NCBI GenBank assembly: GCA_009694365.1
Contig: SHVE01000003.1
Coordinates: forward strand, 1-64,000
Direction of reading: 5' to 3'
Length of the DNA stretch: 64,000 nucleotides
Source of the DNA: Thermoleophilia bacterium
GTDB taxonomy: Bacteria > Actinomycetota > Thermoleophilia > Miltoncostaeales > Miltoncostaeaceae
Below the pieces are notes generated by a model. It ran no database searches. It worked only from the letters and a program-made list of their open reading frames with translations, and was not told where the DNA came from. Of this stretch, positions 56,959-64,000 are shown in pieces. A program made the position numbers and the translations under genes. How positions within the stretch are numbered: the stretch's first letter is position 1; each line of letters starts with the position of its first letter.

Positions 56959-58173
56959 GTGAGCCTCGGCATTCCCACCGTCCTTCGGGTCCCGGCCTTC
57001 CGCAACGTCTGGCTCGCCACCGTCGCCTCTAACGGGGGGACGTGGCTGCAAGCGGTGGCCGCCGGGTGGCTGGTGCTGCAGATCACGGGCAGCGCCACGA
57101 TGGTGGGTCTGCTCGCGCTCGCCTACCGCGGACCGGCGATCCTGTTGTCCACGTGGGGCGGCAAGCTGGCCGATCGGTACGACTGGCGCGTAGTTGGCAT
57201 TGTCACGTTTCTGATCCAGGGGGTCGCGGCGCTCGCCTTGGCCATCCTCTCGTGGGTGGGACTGCTCTCGGTTGGGGCCATCTTCGCGGTCACCGCGGTC
57301 ATGGGGGCGGGGTTCGCGGTGGGCCTCCCCTCGGTACTCGCGCTCGTGCCCGCGCTGGTTCCGACGACACGGCTGCAGGACGCCGTGGCGCTCAACGCGG
57401 TCGGTGTGAATGTGGCACGGATGGTTGGTCCGATGGTCGGTGGCGTCATGTTGGTGTTCGGGGGCGCCGAGTGGTGCTTCGCGCTGAACGCGGTGTCGTT
57501 TCTTGCGCTCGTGGTCGCGCTCGCCGTATTGCCGAGGTTGCCGCAGGGACCCAGGATCCCGGAGCGCCTACGCGTGGCCGTGCGATACGCATTCACCGAC
57601 CGGGCGGCCCGGCGGCTTCTTGTCGGCATGTCCGTGTTCATGCTCTTTGCCGGTCCGGTTCAGGAACTGGCTCCGGTCATCGCGCGTCGTCTAGGTGGCG
57701 GCCCCGTGACGCTGGGGATGATCCTCGGGGGCATGGGCTTAGGCGCCCTGCTCGGTGCGTGGGTGCTGACCGAACTCTCCGCGCGTGGAATGCCCCGCCA
57801 TCTGGCGATCCCGGTGGCCACCCTGGCATTCGGGGTGGCACTCGGGGTGGTTGCGGCGTCCCCCTGGACCTGGCTCACCATTCCGGCCATGGTGCTGGCG
57901 GGGGCCGTCTGGATCTGGATCCTCACCCTGACCAACGCGGCGATCCAACTGTCGTCGCCGTCGGGGATGCTCGGGCGGATGCTCGGCTTTTACCAGTTGG
58001 CGGTCATCACTCCCGTTGCCGTGGGGTCGGTGGGATTCGGTGCCCTCGCGGGGTGGCTCGGCATCGGCGGGAGCATGGCGATCGCCGCGCTCGCCCTTGT
58101 CGCCTGGGGTGGGTGGACCCTCCGGTACCAAGTGGACGAGATCGACCGCGACATCCGCACGATAAGGACGTGA
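56959..58173 (+). CDS. MFS transporter (EntS/DHA3-like)
   Basis: Twelve-helix major facilitator (404 aa) of the DHA3/EntS branch, usually exporters of siderophores or drugs. It begins R-V-P-A-F-R-N-V-W-L-A-T-V-A-S-N-G-G-T-W-L-Q, and the loop 2-3 motif reads GGKLADRYDWR. Substrate unknown. The start is GTG 56959, 6 bases after TAGGAT, with no ribosome-binding site. Confidence 0.9.
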   Translation: MSLGIPTVLRVPAFRNVWLATVASNGGTWLQAVAAGWLVLQITGSATMVGLLALAYRGPAILLSTWGGKLADRYDWRVVGIVTFLIQGVAALALAILSWVGLLSVGAIFAVTAVMGAGFAVGLPSVLALVPALVPTTRLQDAVALNAVGVNVARMVGPMVGGVMLVFGGAEWCFALNAVSFLALVVALAVLPRLPQGPRIPERLRVAVRYAFTDRAARRLLVGMSVFMLFAGPVQELAPVIARRLGGGPVTLGMILGGMGLGALLGAWVLTELSARGMPRHLAIPVATLAFGVALGVVAASPWTWLTIPAMVLAGAVWIWILTLTNAAIQLSSPSGMLGRMLGFYQLAVITPVAVGSVGFGALAGWLGIGGSMAIAALALVAWGGWTLRYQVDEIDRDIRTIRT

Positions 58174-58222
58174 TTCTGGGGTTACGGGGAACCCCGGCAC
58201 TCGGGCGTGTGACGGGGTCGGG

Positions 58223-58228
58223 TATGCT
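58223..58228 (+). promoter_or_regulatory. -10 element (TATGCT) for the M20 peptidase gene
   Basis: TATGCT ends 7 bases before GTG 58236. The in-frame ATG at 58224 lies within the hexamer and so would not be transcribed. Confidence 0.5.
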
Positions 58229-58235
58229 CATCGGC

Positions 58236-59351
58236 GTGGATGAAGTCCGTCTCGCCGAACGGCTCATCGCCTATGACACCTCCGATGCGACGGGGCTCGC
58301 GGCGGCCACCGACTTCGTCGCGGGCTGGCTGGAGGGCACGGGCGCCGCGCTGATCCGTCGTGACCTCGGGGACCGCGAGGTCCTCATCGCGACGGTCGGG
58401 GCGGGACCGGTACGGATCATCTTCCACGGCCATCTCGACGTGGTTCCCGGGCATGTCGGTCAGTTCGTACCGCGTATCGAGGGTGATCGTCTCATCGGCC
58501 GGGGTGCGTACGACATGAAGGCGGCGCTCGGCGCAATGATGTTGGTCACGTCCGATCTCGCCGCTGCCCCTCCCGAGGGGGTGCAGGTGGATCTGGTCGT
58601 TGTCCCCGACGAGGAGCGCGCGCAGCCGGGGGCCAACGCCACGGAGATGCTCGTCGATGCCGGTCTGCGGGCCGACATCGTGGTGTGCGGGGAGCCCACG
58701 GACATGCAGGTGGGCGTGCAGGCCAAGGGCGTCATGCTCGTGGAGGTGGAGGTGTCGGGCCGCGCGGCGCACGGGTCCACTCCGTGGCTCGGTGACAACG
58801 CGATCCTCCGGGCGCTCGATGTCTATCGCCGGATCGAATCCCTGCCGTTCACGCGGGCATCCACGCCGCTGTTCGCGCGTCCGTCGGTGAGCCTCGGTCG
58901 TATCATGGGCGGCGATGCCGTGAACAAGGTCGCCGACCACTGCACGATGCATGTGGACATCCGGTACCTGCCGGGACAGGATCCCGATGAGATCCTGCGT
59001 CAGGTGCGCGATACCGGTGCATCATCGGTCCTCGTGTCCATCGCTCGACCCCCGGCCGACACCGACCCGGATCACCCCCTGGTGCGATCTTTGGTGCGGG
59101 CCGCATCGGGCCACGACGAGTCGAGTACCTCCGTGGGCCGCGACGGGGCCTCGGATGCCGTGGCGTTCCTTGAGGTCGGTGTACCCGCCGTAGAGTTCGG
59201 CCCCCGTGGTGCCGGGCATCATGGACCTGATGAGTACGTGGACATCCCCAGCCTGCTCCTCTATCGACGTGCGCTTATGGACTTCGTGAGGGGCGTCGGT
59301 GCGCGACGCGACGACCTCGTGGGGTCGCGTGACGCCGAGGCACCCGCGTGA
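58236..59351 (+). CDS. M20-family metallopeptidase/deacylase (DapE/ArgE-like)
   Basis: Zinc enzyme (371 aa) of the M20 family. Metal ligands are visible: His and Asp in FHGHLDVVPGH, Asp in GRGAYDMKAALGAM, the Glu-Glu pair in VPDEERAQPGAN, and a terminal His in GAGHHGPDEYVD. The dimerisation insertion is present (residues about 170-280). It resembles succinyl-diaminopimelate desuccinylase and acetylornithine deacetylase; the substrate is not decided by these motifs and no lysine or arginine gene is adjacent. The following LCP gene overlaps its stop (GTGA). Confidence 0.88.
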   Translation: MDEVRLAERLIAYDTSDATGLAAATDFVAGWLEGTGAALIRRDLGDREVLIATVGAGPVRIIFHGHLDVVPGHVGQFVPRIEGDRLIGRGAYDMKAALGAMMLVTSDLAAAPPEGVQVDLVVVPDEERAQPGANATEMLVDAGLRADIVVCGEPTDMQVGVQAKGVMLVEVEVSGRAAHGSTPWLGDNAILRALDVYRRIESLPFTRASTPLFARPSVSLGRIMGGDAVNKVADHCTMHVDIRYLPGQDPDEILRQVRDTGASSVLVSIARPPADTDPDHPLVRSLVRAASGHDESSTSVGRDGASDAVAFLEVGVPAVEFGPRGAGHHGPDEYVDIPSLLLYRRALMDFVRGVGARRDDLVGSRDAEAPA

Positions 59352-61219
59352 GCGGGGATGGCAACGACAGGGATGGCGCTCGCGAGGTGCCCATCGACGA
59401 GGGCGAGCGCCCCACCCGCTGGTATCGGGTTCCGCGTCGGCGGCGACGCTGGCCGTGGGCCATTCTGTGGGTGGGAGTGCTCGTACTGGGAGTCGGCGGT
59501 GGTCTGGCCGTGGCCAGCATCAGCCTCTTCGGCACCGTCCTCGACAAGGCGAGCCCCGACACCCCCGATGTCCAGGCGGCGCAGCAGACCGTGGACCCGG
59601 ACGTACCGGGGGAGCCCATCAACATCCTGCTCATCGGGTCCGACGGGCGCTCGGGCACCGGCGACCGGGGACGGTCCGACTCCCTGATCCTCATTCGCAT
59701 GGATGGGGACCAGGGTTTCATCTCGATGCTGTCGTTTCCCCGCGATCTCTACGTGGACATCCCGGGGCACGGGATGAACAAGATCAACGCCGCGTTTCCT
59801 ATCGGTGGCCCCGCCATGACAATCGCCACCATCAAGAAACTGACCGGCCAGCCGATCAACTACTTCGTGAACATCGACTTTGAGGGTTTCGTCAAATTGG
59901 TGGACCAAGTGGGTGGGGTCTACATGGACGTGGACCGCACGTACTTCAACGAGAACGTGACGGGTGACGGCGTCAGTGACTACGAGGAGATCGACCTCAA
60001 GCCGGGCTACCAGCGAATGAGCGGCATCGACGCGCTCGACTACGTGCGCTACCGCCACACCGACTCCGACTTCGCGCGCATCGCCCGCCAGCAGGCGTTC
60101 CTGTCGGAGCTCAAACGTCAGACCAACCGGTTCGGAAATCTTCCCGAGATCCCGTCGTATGCGCGCATCTTCTCCGAGAGCGTCATTACCAACGTGAGGT
60201 CGGTGCCGCGCCTCTTGGGGATCCTCGAGCAGGCGATCACCACCGACAAGGACCGCATCGCACGGGCCAGTATCTCGGGCACCGGCGCGATGCGGAACGG
60301 GGCATCGATCGTGGGGGCGTCGCAGTCGGAGGTGGATGCCACGGTGGACGCATGGCTGCACCCGGAATTCACGCAGGGCGCCGTAACTGCGGTGGTGGAT
60401 CCCAACTCGGTCACGGTGTCGGTGCGGAACGGCAGTGGGCGACTCCTCGCTGCCGAGACGGCCACGAAACAACTGCGCGCAAAGGGCTTTGCCGCCACAT
60501 CGGGCGGTAACGCCGAGACCTTCGGTGTTCCTCGGACCGTCGTGCAGTACGCCGAGGACTCCCGCGAGGAGGCCAAGAACATCGCGCGCCTCTTTGGAGC
60601 GGACACCGTCCTGTCGGCGCTTCCGAAGACCCGGAAGGACGACGACGTTGACGTGCGCGTGCGCGTGGGCGAATCGTATGACGGCGAGCTCGTGGTACCG
60701 AAGAAGCGCACGGCGGCCCCCAAGGCGACCGCACACGTGGTGGACACCACGTCGCTGGTCGCGCTGCTCCGCCGGGTGGAGAAAGGCACGGGGCTTGCGG
60801 TCATGGTGCCCACCCGCGTGCCGGTGGGCTCCGCGCTCAAAGTTCTGCGCGCGTACCGGGTAAACACCGGCGGCGATGGCCCGCAGGCCGTGAAGATGGT
60901 GTTCCGTGTCCCGACGGGCACGTATTGGGGCTATCAGATGCTCGCCTGGCCCGACCCGCCGTTGCTGGAAGGGCGCACCGGTGTGGTGACGAGCGGTGGC
61001 CGCGAGTACTCCACGTTCTACGATGGCAAGAACCTGATGCGGCTCGCGTGGCAGAAGGGCGGCGTGACCTACTGGATCTCCAACACGCTTGACTACGCCC
61101 TGTCGCCCGAGACGATGTACGCGGTGGCCAAGTCGGCGCGCCCACTCGCACGGGTCGTGCTGCGCCCGGGGGCGACCCCCGTGGAAATCCCGCTCGAGCA
61201 GGACGCGTACACCCCCTGA
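59348..61219 (+). CDS. LytR-CpsA-Psr (LCP) wall-polymer ligase with extra C-terminal domain
   Basis: Membrane-anchored enzyme (623 aa) that attaches lipid-linked glycopolymers to peptidoglycan. A cytoplasmic basic N-terminus and one helix (about residues 35-58) are followed by the LCP domain (about 90-260) with LLIGSDGRSGTGDRGRSDSL, the M-L-S-F-P-R-D-L-Y-V strand and YVRYRHTDSDFARIARQQ. A LytR_C domain (about 355-430) follows, then a further about 150-residue segment ending in QKGGVTYWISNTLDYALS, which is not part of the core family. Regulated with or after the M20 gene; sugar-nucleotide genes follow. Confidence 0.92.
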   Translation: MSGDGNDRDGAREVPIDEGERPTRWYRVPRRRRRWPWAILWVGVLVLGVGGGLAVASISLFGTVLDKASPDTPDVQAAQQTVDPDVPGEPINILLIGSDGRSGTGDRGRSDSLILIRMDGDQGFISMLSFPRDLYVDIPGHGMNKINAAFPIGGPAMTIATIKKLTGQPINYFVNIDFEGFVKLVDQVGGVYMDVDRTYFNENVTGDGVSDYEEIDLKPGYQRMSGIDALDYVRYRHTDSDFARIARQQAFLSELKRQTNRFGNLPEIPSYARIFSESVITNVRSVPRLLGILEQAITTDKDRIARASISGTGAMRNGASIVGASQSEVDATVDAWLHPEFTQGAVTAVVDPNSVTVSVRNGSGRLLAAETATKQLRAKGFAATSGGNAETFGVPRTVVQYAEDSREEAKNIARLFGADTVLSALPKTRKDDDVDVRVRVGESYDGELVVPKKRTAAPKATAHVVDTTSLVALLRRVEKGTGLAVMVPTRVPVGSALKVLRAYRVNTGGDGPQAVKMVFRVPTGTYWGYQMLAWPDPPLLEGRTGVVTSGGREYSTFYDGKNLMRLAWQKGGVTYWISNTLDYALSPETMYAVAKSARPLARVVLRPGATPVEIPLEQDAYTP

Positions 61220-62517
61220 TGATGGCGCGCATCGGGGTGATCGGAGCGGGATACGTGGGCCTCGTAACCGGCGTCTGCCTCGCGTCCTTGGGGCATCGGG
61301 TCACGCTCCGTGACATCGACGAGGCCAAGGTCCGCATGATTACGGCGGGGATCTCGCCCATCCATGAGGACGGCCTCGTGGAGATGATGATCGCGAACGC
61401 TGAGCGTCTGCATGCCACGCTCGACATGGCGGAGATGCTCGCGGCGTCGGAGATCGTGTTCGTTGCGGTGGGTACGCCACCGACCCACTCGGGTGATGCG
61501 GACCTGTCACAGGTCATGAACGTGCTGGATGAGATCGAGGCGGTGGGTGGGACGTTGGACCACGTGCTGGTGATGAAGAGCACGGTGCCCGTCGGTACCG
61601 GCGAGCGCGTGCGTGCCGAACTCGATTCCCGCGGCCTCACATCCGTCGGGTACTGCTCCAATCCGGAATTCCTGAAGGAGGGTGTCGCCGTCGCCGACTT
61701 CCTCAACCCCGATCGCGTGGTGGTGGGCGACTTTCGTGCGGCCGACGGCGATCGGGTGGCGGCCATCTTTGCGCCCCTCGGCGCCCCCGTGGTGCGGTGT
61801 TCGGTGCCCACCGCCGAGATGATCAAGTACGCATCCAACGCGTTCCTCGCCACCAAGATCTCATTCATCAACGAGATCGCCAACGTGTGTGAGGAGGTGG
61901 GTGCCGACGTCGTTGAGGTGGCGAATGGAATGGGTCTCGACCCGCGCATCGGTCGCGCCTTCTTGTCGGCCGGCGTGGGCTTCGGGGGTAGTTGCTTCCC
62001 GAAAGACGTGTCGGCGCTCAAGCAGTTGGCCGGGAACTCGGGGTATCACTTCCAGTTGCTCACCTCGGTGATCGAGGTGAACGAACGGCAAAAGCGCCGT
62101 GTGGTGGGGAAGATTACGCGGCATCTGGGCGATCTGGAGGGAGCGGTGGTCGCGCTGTTGGGCCTCGCCTTCAAGCCCGGGACCGACGACATGCGCGAGG
62201 CATCCAGCGTGGTGCTGGCCGCTCGCTTGCTTGCCGAGGGTGCGCGGGTGCGCGCCTACGACCCCGTTGCTCTCGATGCCGCCCGCCACCGCCTGAGTGC
62301 TGTCGATCTGTTTGACGATCCATGGGAATGCGTGCGTGGTGCCGATGCGGTGGTGGTGGTGACCGAGTGGCCGGAGATCATCGGTCTCGACTGGACGCGG
62401 GTCCAGGCGGAGATGCGGGGAACGCTCCTCGTGGATGGCCGGAATGCCCTCGACCCGGCAGCGATGGTGGCCGCCGGCTTCGTGTACGAAGGTATCGGCC
62501 GGGTCGTACCGTCGTGA
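61219..62517 (+). CDS. ugd: UDP-glucose 6-dehydrogenase
   Basis: NAD-dependent enzyme (432 aa) oxidising UDP-glucose to UDP-glucuronate (or a related UDP-hexose dehydrogenase). N-terminal IGVIGAGYVGLVTGVCLASLGH, the E-F-L-K-E-G segment in NPEFLKEGVAV, the catalytic Cys259 in GFGGSCFPKDVSAL, and the C-terminal FKPGTDDMREASS are typical. Two adjacent ATG codons (61219, 61222) are possible starts. The first overlaps the LCP stop by one base. Confidence 0.94.
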   Translation: MMARIGVIGAGYVGLVTGVCLASLGHRVTLRDIDEAKVRMITAGISPIHEDGLVEMMIANAERLHATLDMAEMLAASEIVFVAVGTPPTHSGDADLSQVMNVLDEIEAVGGTLDHVLVMKSTVPVGTGERVRAELDSRGLTSVGYCSNPEFLKEGVAVADFLNPDRVVVGDFRAADGDRVAAIFAPLGAPVVRCSVPTAEMIKYASNAFLATKISFINEIANVCEEVGADVVEVANGMGLDPRIGRAFLSAGVGFGGSCFPKDVSALKQLAGNSGYHFQLLTSVIEVNERQKRRVVGKITRHLGDLEGAVVALLGLAFKPGTDDMREASSVVLAARLLAEGARVRAYDPVALDAARHRLSAVDLFDDPWECVRGADAVVVVTEWPEIIGLDWTRVQAEMRGTLLVDGRNALDPAAMVAAGFVYEGIGRVVPS

Positions 62518-63575
62518 GCACGCCGGCGGGGGTCACTCAGGCCGTCATCTTGGTGGGTGGTCAGGGAACGCGAATGCGGCCGCTCACTGACACCCGTCCT
62601 AAGCCCCTGCTCCCGCTTCTGGATCGCCCCTTCGTGGAGCGCCAGGTGGACCACCTCGTGGCAGCGGGCGTCACGCGCATCGTGTTCTCGTGTGGGTACC
62701 GGCCGCGCGAGATCGAGGAGTACTTCGGGGACGGGTCGTCGCGTGGTCTCGTGATGGGCTATGTGGTGGACCCCGAGCCATTGGGCACCGCGGGAGGAAT
62801 CGCCAACGCGGAGGCGCTCCTCGCCCCCGGGGACTGTTTCGTGCTGAATGGCGACATCCTCACCGATCTCGACCTCGCAGCGCTCGTGGCCCATCATCGT
62901 GCCCTCGGTGCGGAGGCCACCATCGCGCTTACCCCGGTGGATGATCCCGGGGCCTTCGGCCTCGTGCGCACCGATCCCGATGGCCGGGTCACCCAGTTTA
63001 TGGAGAAACCCCGCCCCGGTGACCTCATCCCGGGCGAGCCCTACCGCATCAACGCCGGAACCTATGTGCTCTCCGGATCGGCACGGGCGGCGATTCCCCA
63101 CGGTGTACCGGTCTCAATCGAGCGGGAGACGTTCCCCCTGCTCGCCGAGCGAGGTGGCGTGGCCGCCATGGCGAGCGATTGCTACTGGCGCGACATCGGA
63201 ACGCCGCTGTCATACCGTGATGCCCACCTCGACATCCTCGCGGGGCGGGTGGGATCCATTCCCTCACCCGGAGCCACGTGGGTCGCCGAGGGGGCGACGG
63301 TCGCCGCATCCGCGAGCGTGGCGCCCGGTGCCTGTGTCGGGCCCGGCGTGTCACTCGAGGCCGACTCCACATGCACCAACGCGGTTCTTGGTGCTGGTTC
63401 GCGCGTGGGCCGCGGGGCACGGGTGGACGGCGCGGTGCTCGGCCGTGATGTGGTGGTGGGCGCGGGCGCGGTGCTGACGGGCCTCGTGGTGGCCGGGGAT
63501 GGCGCGTCGATTCCGGCGGGCATGGTGCTCGACGGCCCGACGAGCATCCCCACCGGCGCGGTAGCCTCCGGATGA
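62514..63575 (+). CDS. sugar-phosphate nucleotidyltransferase (GDP-mannose pyrophosphorylase-like)
   Basis: 353-residue enzyme with an N-terminal nucleotidyltransferase domain (QAVILVGGQGTRMRPLTDT, P-K-P-L-L-P-L-L-D-R-P, LNGDILTDLDL, and M-E-K-P) and a C-terminal left-handed beta helix of hexapeptide repeats (residues about 250-345). This architecture is that of mannose-1-phosphate guanylyltransferase and related enzymes; base and sugar specificity need experiment. GTG 62514 overlaps the ugd stop (GTGA). A TAGCCT at 63562-63567, inside its 3' end, may be a promoter for the next gene. Confidence 0.88.
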   Translation: MSTPAGVTQAVILVGGQGTRMRPLTDTRPKPLLPLLDRPFVERQVDHLVAAGVTRIVFSCGYRPREIEEYFGDGSSRGLVMGYVVDPEPLGTAGGIANAEALLAPGDCFVLNGDILTDLDLAALVAHHRALGAEATIALTPVDDPGAFGLVRTDPDGRVTQFMEKPRPGDLIPGEPYRINAGTYVLSGSARAAIPHGVPVSIERETFPLLAERGGVAAMASDCYWRDIGTPLSYRDAHLDILAGRVGSIPSPGATWVAEGATVAASASVAPGACVGPGVSLEADSTCTNAVLGAGSRVGRGARVDGAVLGRDVVVGAGAVLTGLVVAGDGASIPAGMVLDGPTSIPTGAVASG

Positions 63576-64000
63576 TGTCGGAACTCGATCTCCCCGAGGT
63601 CCTCGGGATCGACCGCGCGGGGCTCATCGACGGCTTGGCCGGGTCGGTGGCCGCGTTCGATACCGCACGCGCCGGCGCCCTCGCCGTGGACATTCCGTTC
63701 TCGTCCGACGCGGTGACCGACGTCCTCATCTGTGGCATGGGTGGGTCAGCCGTGGCGGGTGATCTCATTGCCAGTGCCTACTACGAGCGCACGCGCGTGC
63801 CTCTGGTCGTACATCGCGGGTACTACCTCCCCGGATGGGCCGGGGCGTCCACGCTCCACCTGCTCCTCTCCTATTCGGGTGAGACGGAGGAGACTCTCAC
63901 CGCCGCGATGCAGGCGCTCGAGCGCGAGTCTCCCGCCATCGCGGTCACCAGCGGCGGGAAGCTCGACGGCTGGTATGGCGATCACGGCGTACCGATCATG
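63575..64000 (+). CDS. bifunctional phosphoglucose/phosphomannose isomerase (partial, runs off the edge)
   Basis: The first 142 residues of a SIS-domain isomerase. After a short N-terminal helix, V-L-I-C-G-M-G-G-S-A-V-A-G-D-L and L-L-L-S-Y-S-G-E-T-E-E-T-L mark the two sugar-phosphate-binding loops of the first SIS domain, in the form typical of archaeal and actinobacterial PGI/PMI enzymes. The C-terminal half lies outside the window. Two adjacent ATGs (63572, 63575) overlap the previous stop. The second is 7 bases after TAGCCT and fits a leaderless internal start. Confidence 0.85.
   Translation, partial: MSELDLPEVLGIDRAGLIDGLAGSVAAFDTARAGALAVDIPFSSDAVTDVLICGMGGSAVAGDLIASAYYERTRVPLVVHRGYYLPGWAGASTLHLLLSYSGETEETLTAAMQALERESPAIAVTSGGKLDGWYGDHGVPIM

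Noticed and set aside
57042..58235. Long frame upstream of the M20 peptidase, reading through the MFS gene
   Set aside because: It is the +1-type shadow of the MFS transporter; peptidase similarity starts only at about 58236.

Overview
This is a high-GC chromosomal window with dense, mostly co-directional housekeeping genes, joined by many ATGA/GTGA stop-start overlaps and many GTG starts. The gene content points to an actinobacterium, probably a deep-branching one such as a Thermoleophilia-like lineage (the class is inference). Three things support this: the order L25-pth-mfd-mazG-eno-ftsB-DUF501, the order rpmE-prfA-prmC-...-wecA-atpI-atpBEFHAGDC, and an FtsZ with the actinobacterial GEGGGTGTGG signature. 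No tRNA, rRNA, CRISPR array or intact transposase was seen. Layout: 1-6.2 kb holds inorganic pyrophosphatase (minus), a secreted lysyl-oxidase-like protein, a large secreted protein of unknown function and an MMPL exporter. 6.2-16.2 kb is the information-processing and cell-division block (L25, Pth, Mfd, VTT-like membrane protein, PpiC/SurA-like lipoprotein, MazG, enolase, FtsB, DUF501, two small unknowns). 16.2-17.4 kb is a mobile-element graveyard with IS3 and IS5 transposase fragments, a headless IPT/TIG gene and dispersed palindromic repeats. 17.4-23.8 kb has an unknown gene, an RpoZ-like omega subunit with a long acidic tail, a CBS protein, an RsbW-like ATPase, an L,D-transpeptidase, HflX, a lipoprotein and a stub of HtpX.
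23.8-28.8 kb carries a seven-helix histidine kinase/NarL-type regulator pair followed by an SsuABC-type ABC importer. 28.8-31.1 kb is a ParA-FtsZ pair outside any visible dcw cluster. 31.1-39.4 kb holds small unknowns, LON-domain and YgfZ proteins, HisC-MeaB-LapA, a DUF4097 protein and PepA, with two repeat arrays. 39.4-42.5 kb has a B12-binding methylmalonyl-CoA mutase-type subunit, enoyl-CoA hydratase and EtfBA. With MeaB this suggests acyl-CoA/propionyl-CoA oxidation, with electrons passed through ETF. 42.5-48.5 kb is translation and envelope (L31, RF1, PrmC, GlyA, SDR, WecA). 48.7-55.8 kb is a complete F1Fo ATP synthase operon, followed by malate dehydrogenase. 57-64 kb has an MFS exporter, an M20 deacylase/peptidase, an LCP wall-polymer ligase, UDP-glucose dehydrogenase, a sugar nucleotidyltransferase and the start of a phosphosugar isomerase, i.e. 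a sugar-nucleotide/cell-envelope module.
The strongest cross-window pattern is regulatory. At least nine genes have a TANNNT -10 hexamer ending only 6-10 bases before the start codon, which predicts leaderless or nearly leaderless mRNAs. Genes that instead have a longer leader carry a recognisable GGAGG-type ribosome site. A second pattern is a family of palindromic elements built on GGTGTCNGACACC, scattered at gene ends and in arrays, in two places contributing coding sequence or a stop codon to a neighbouring gene. No clearly new multi-gene system is proven here. The leaderless starts, the repeat family, the IS graveyard, the acidic-tailed omega subunit, the HtpX stub and the lysyl-oxidase-like pair are the points that deserve checking.
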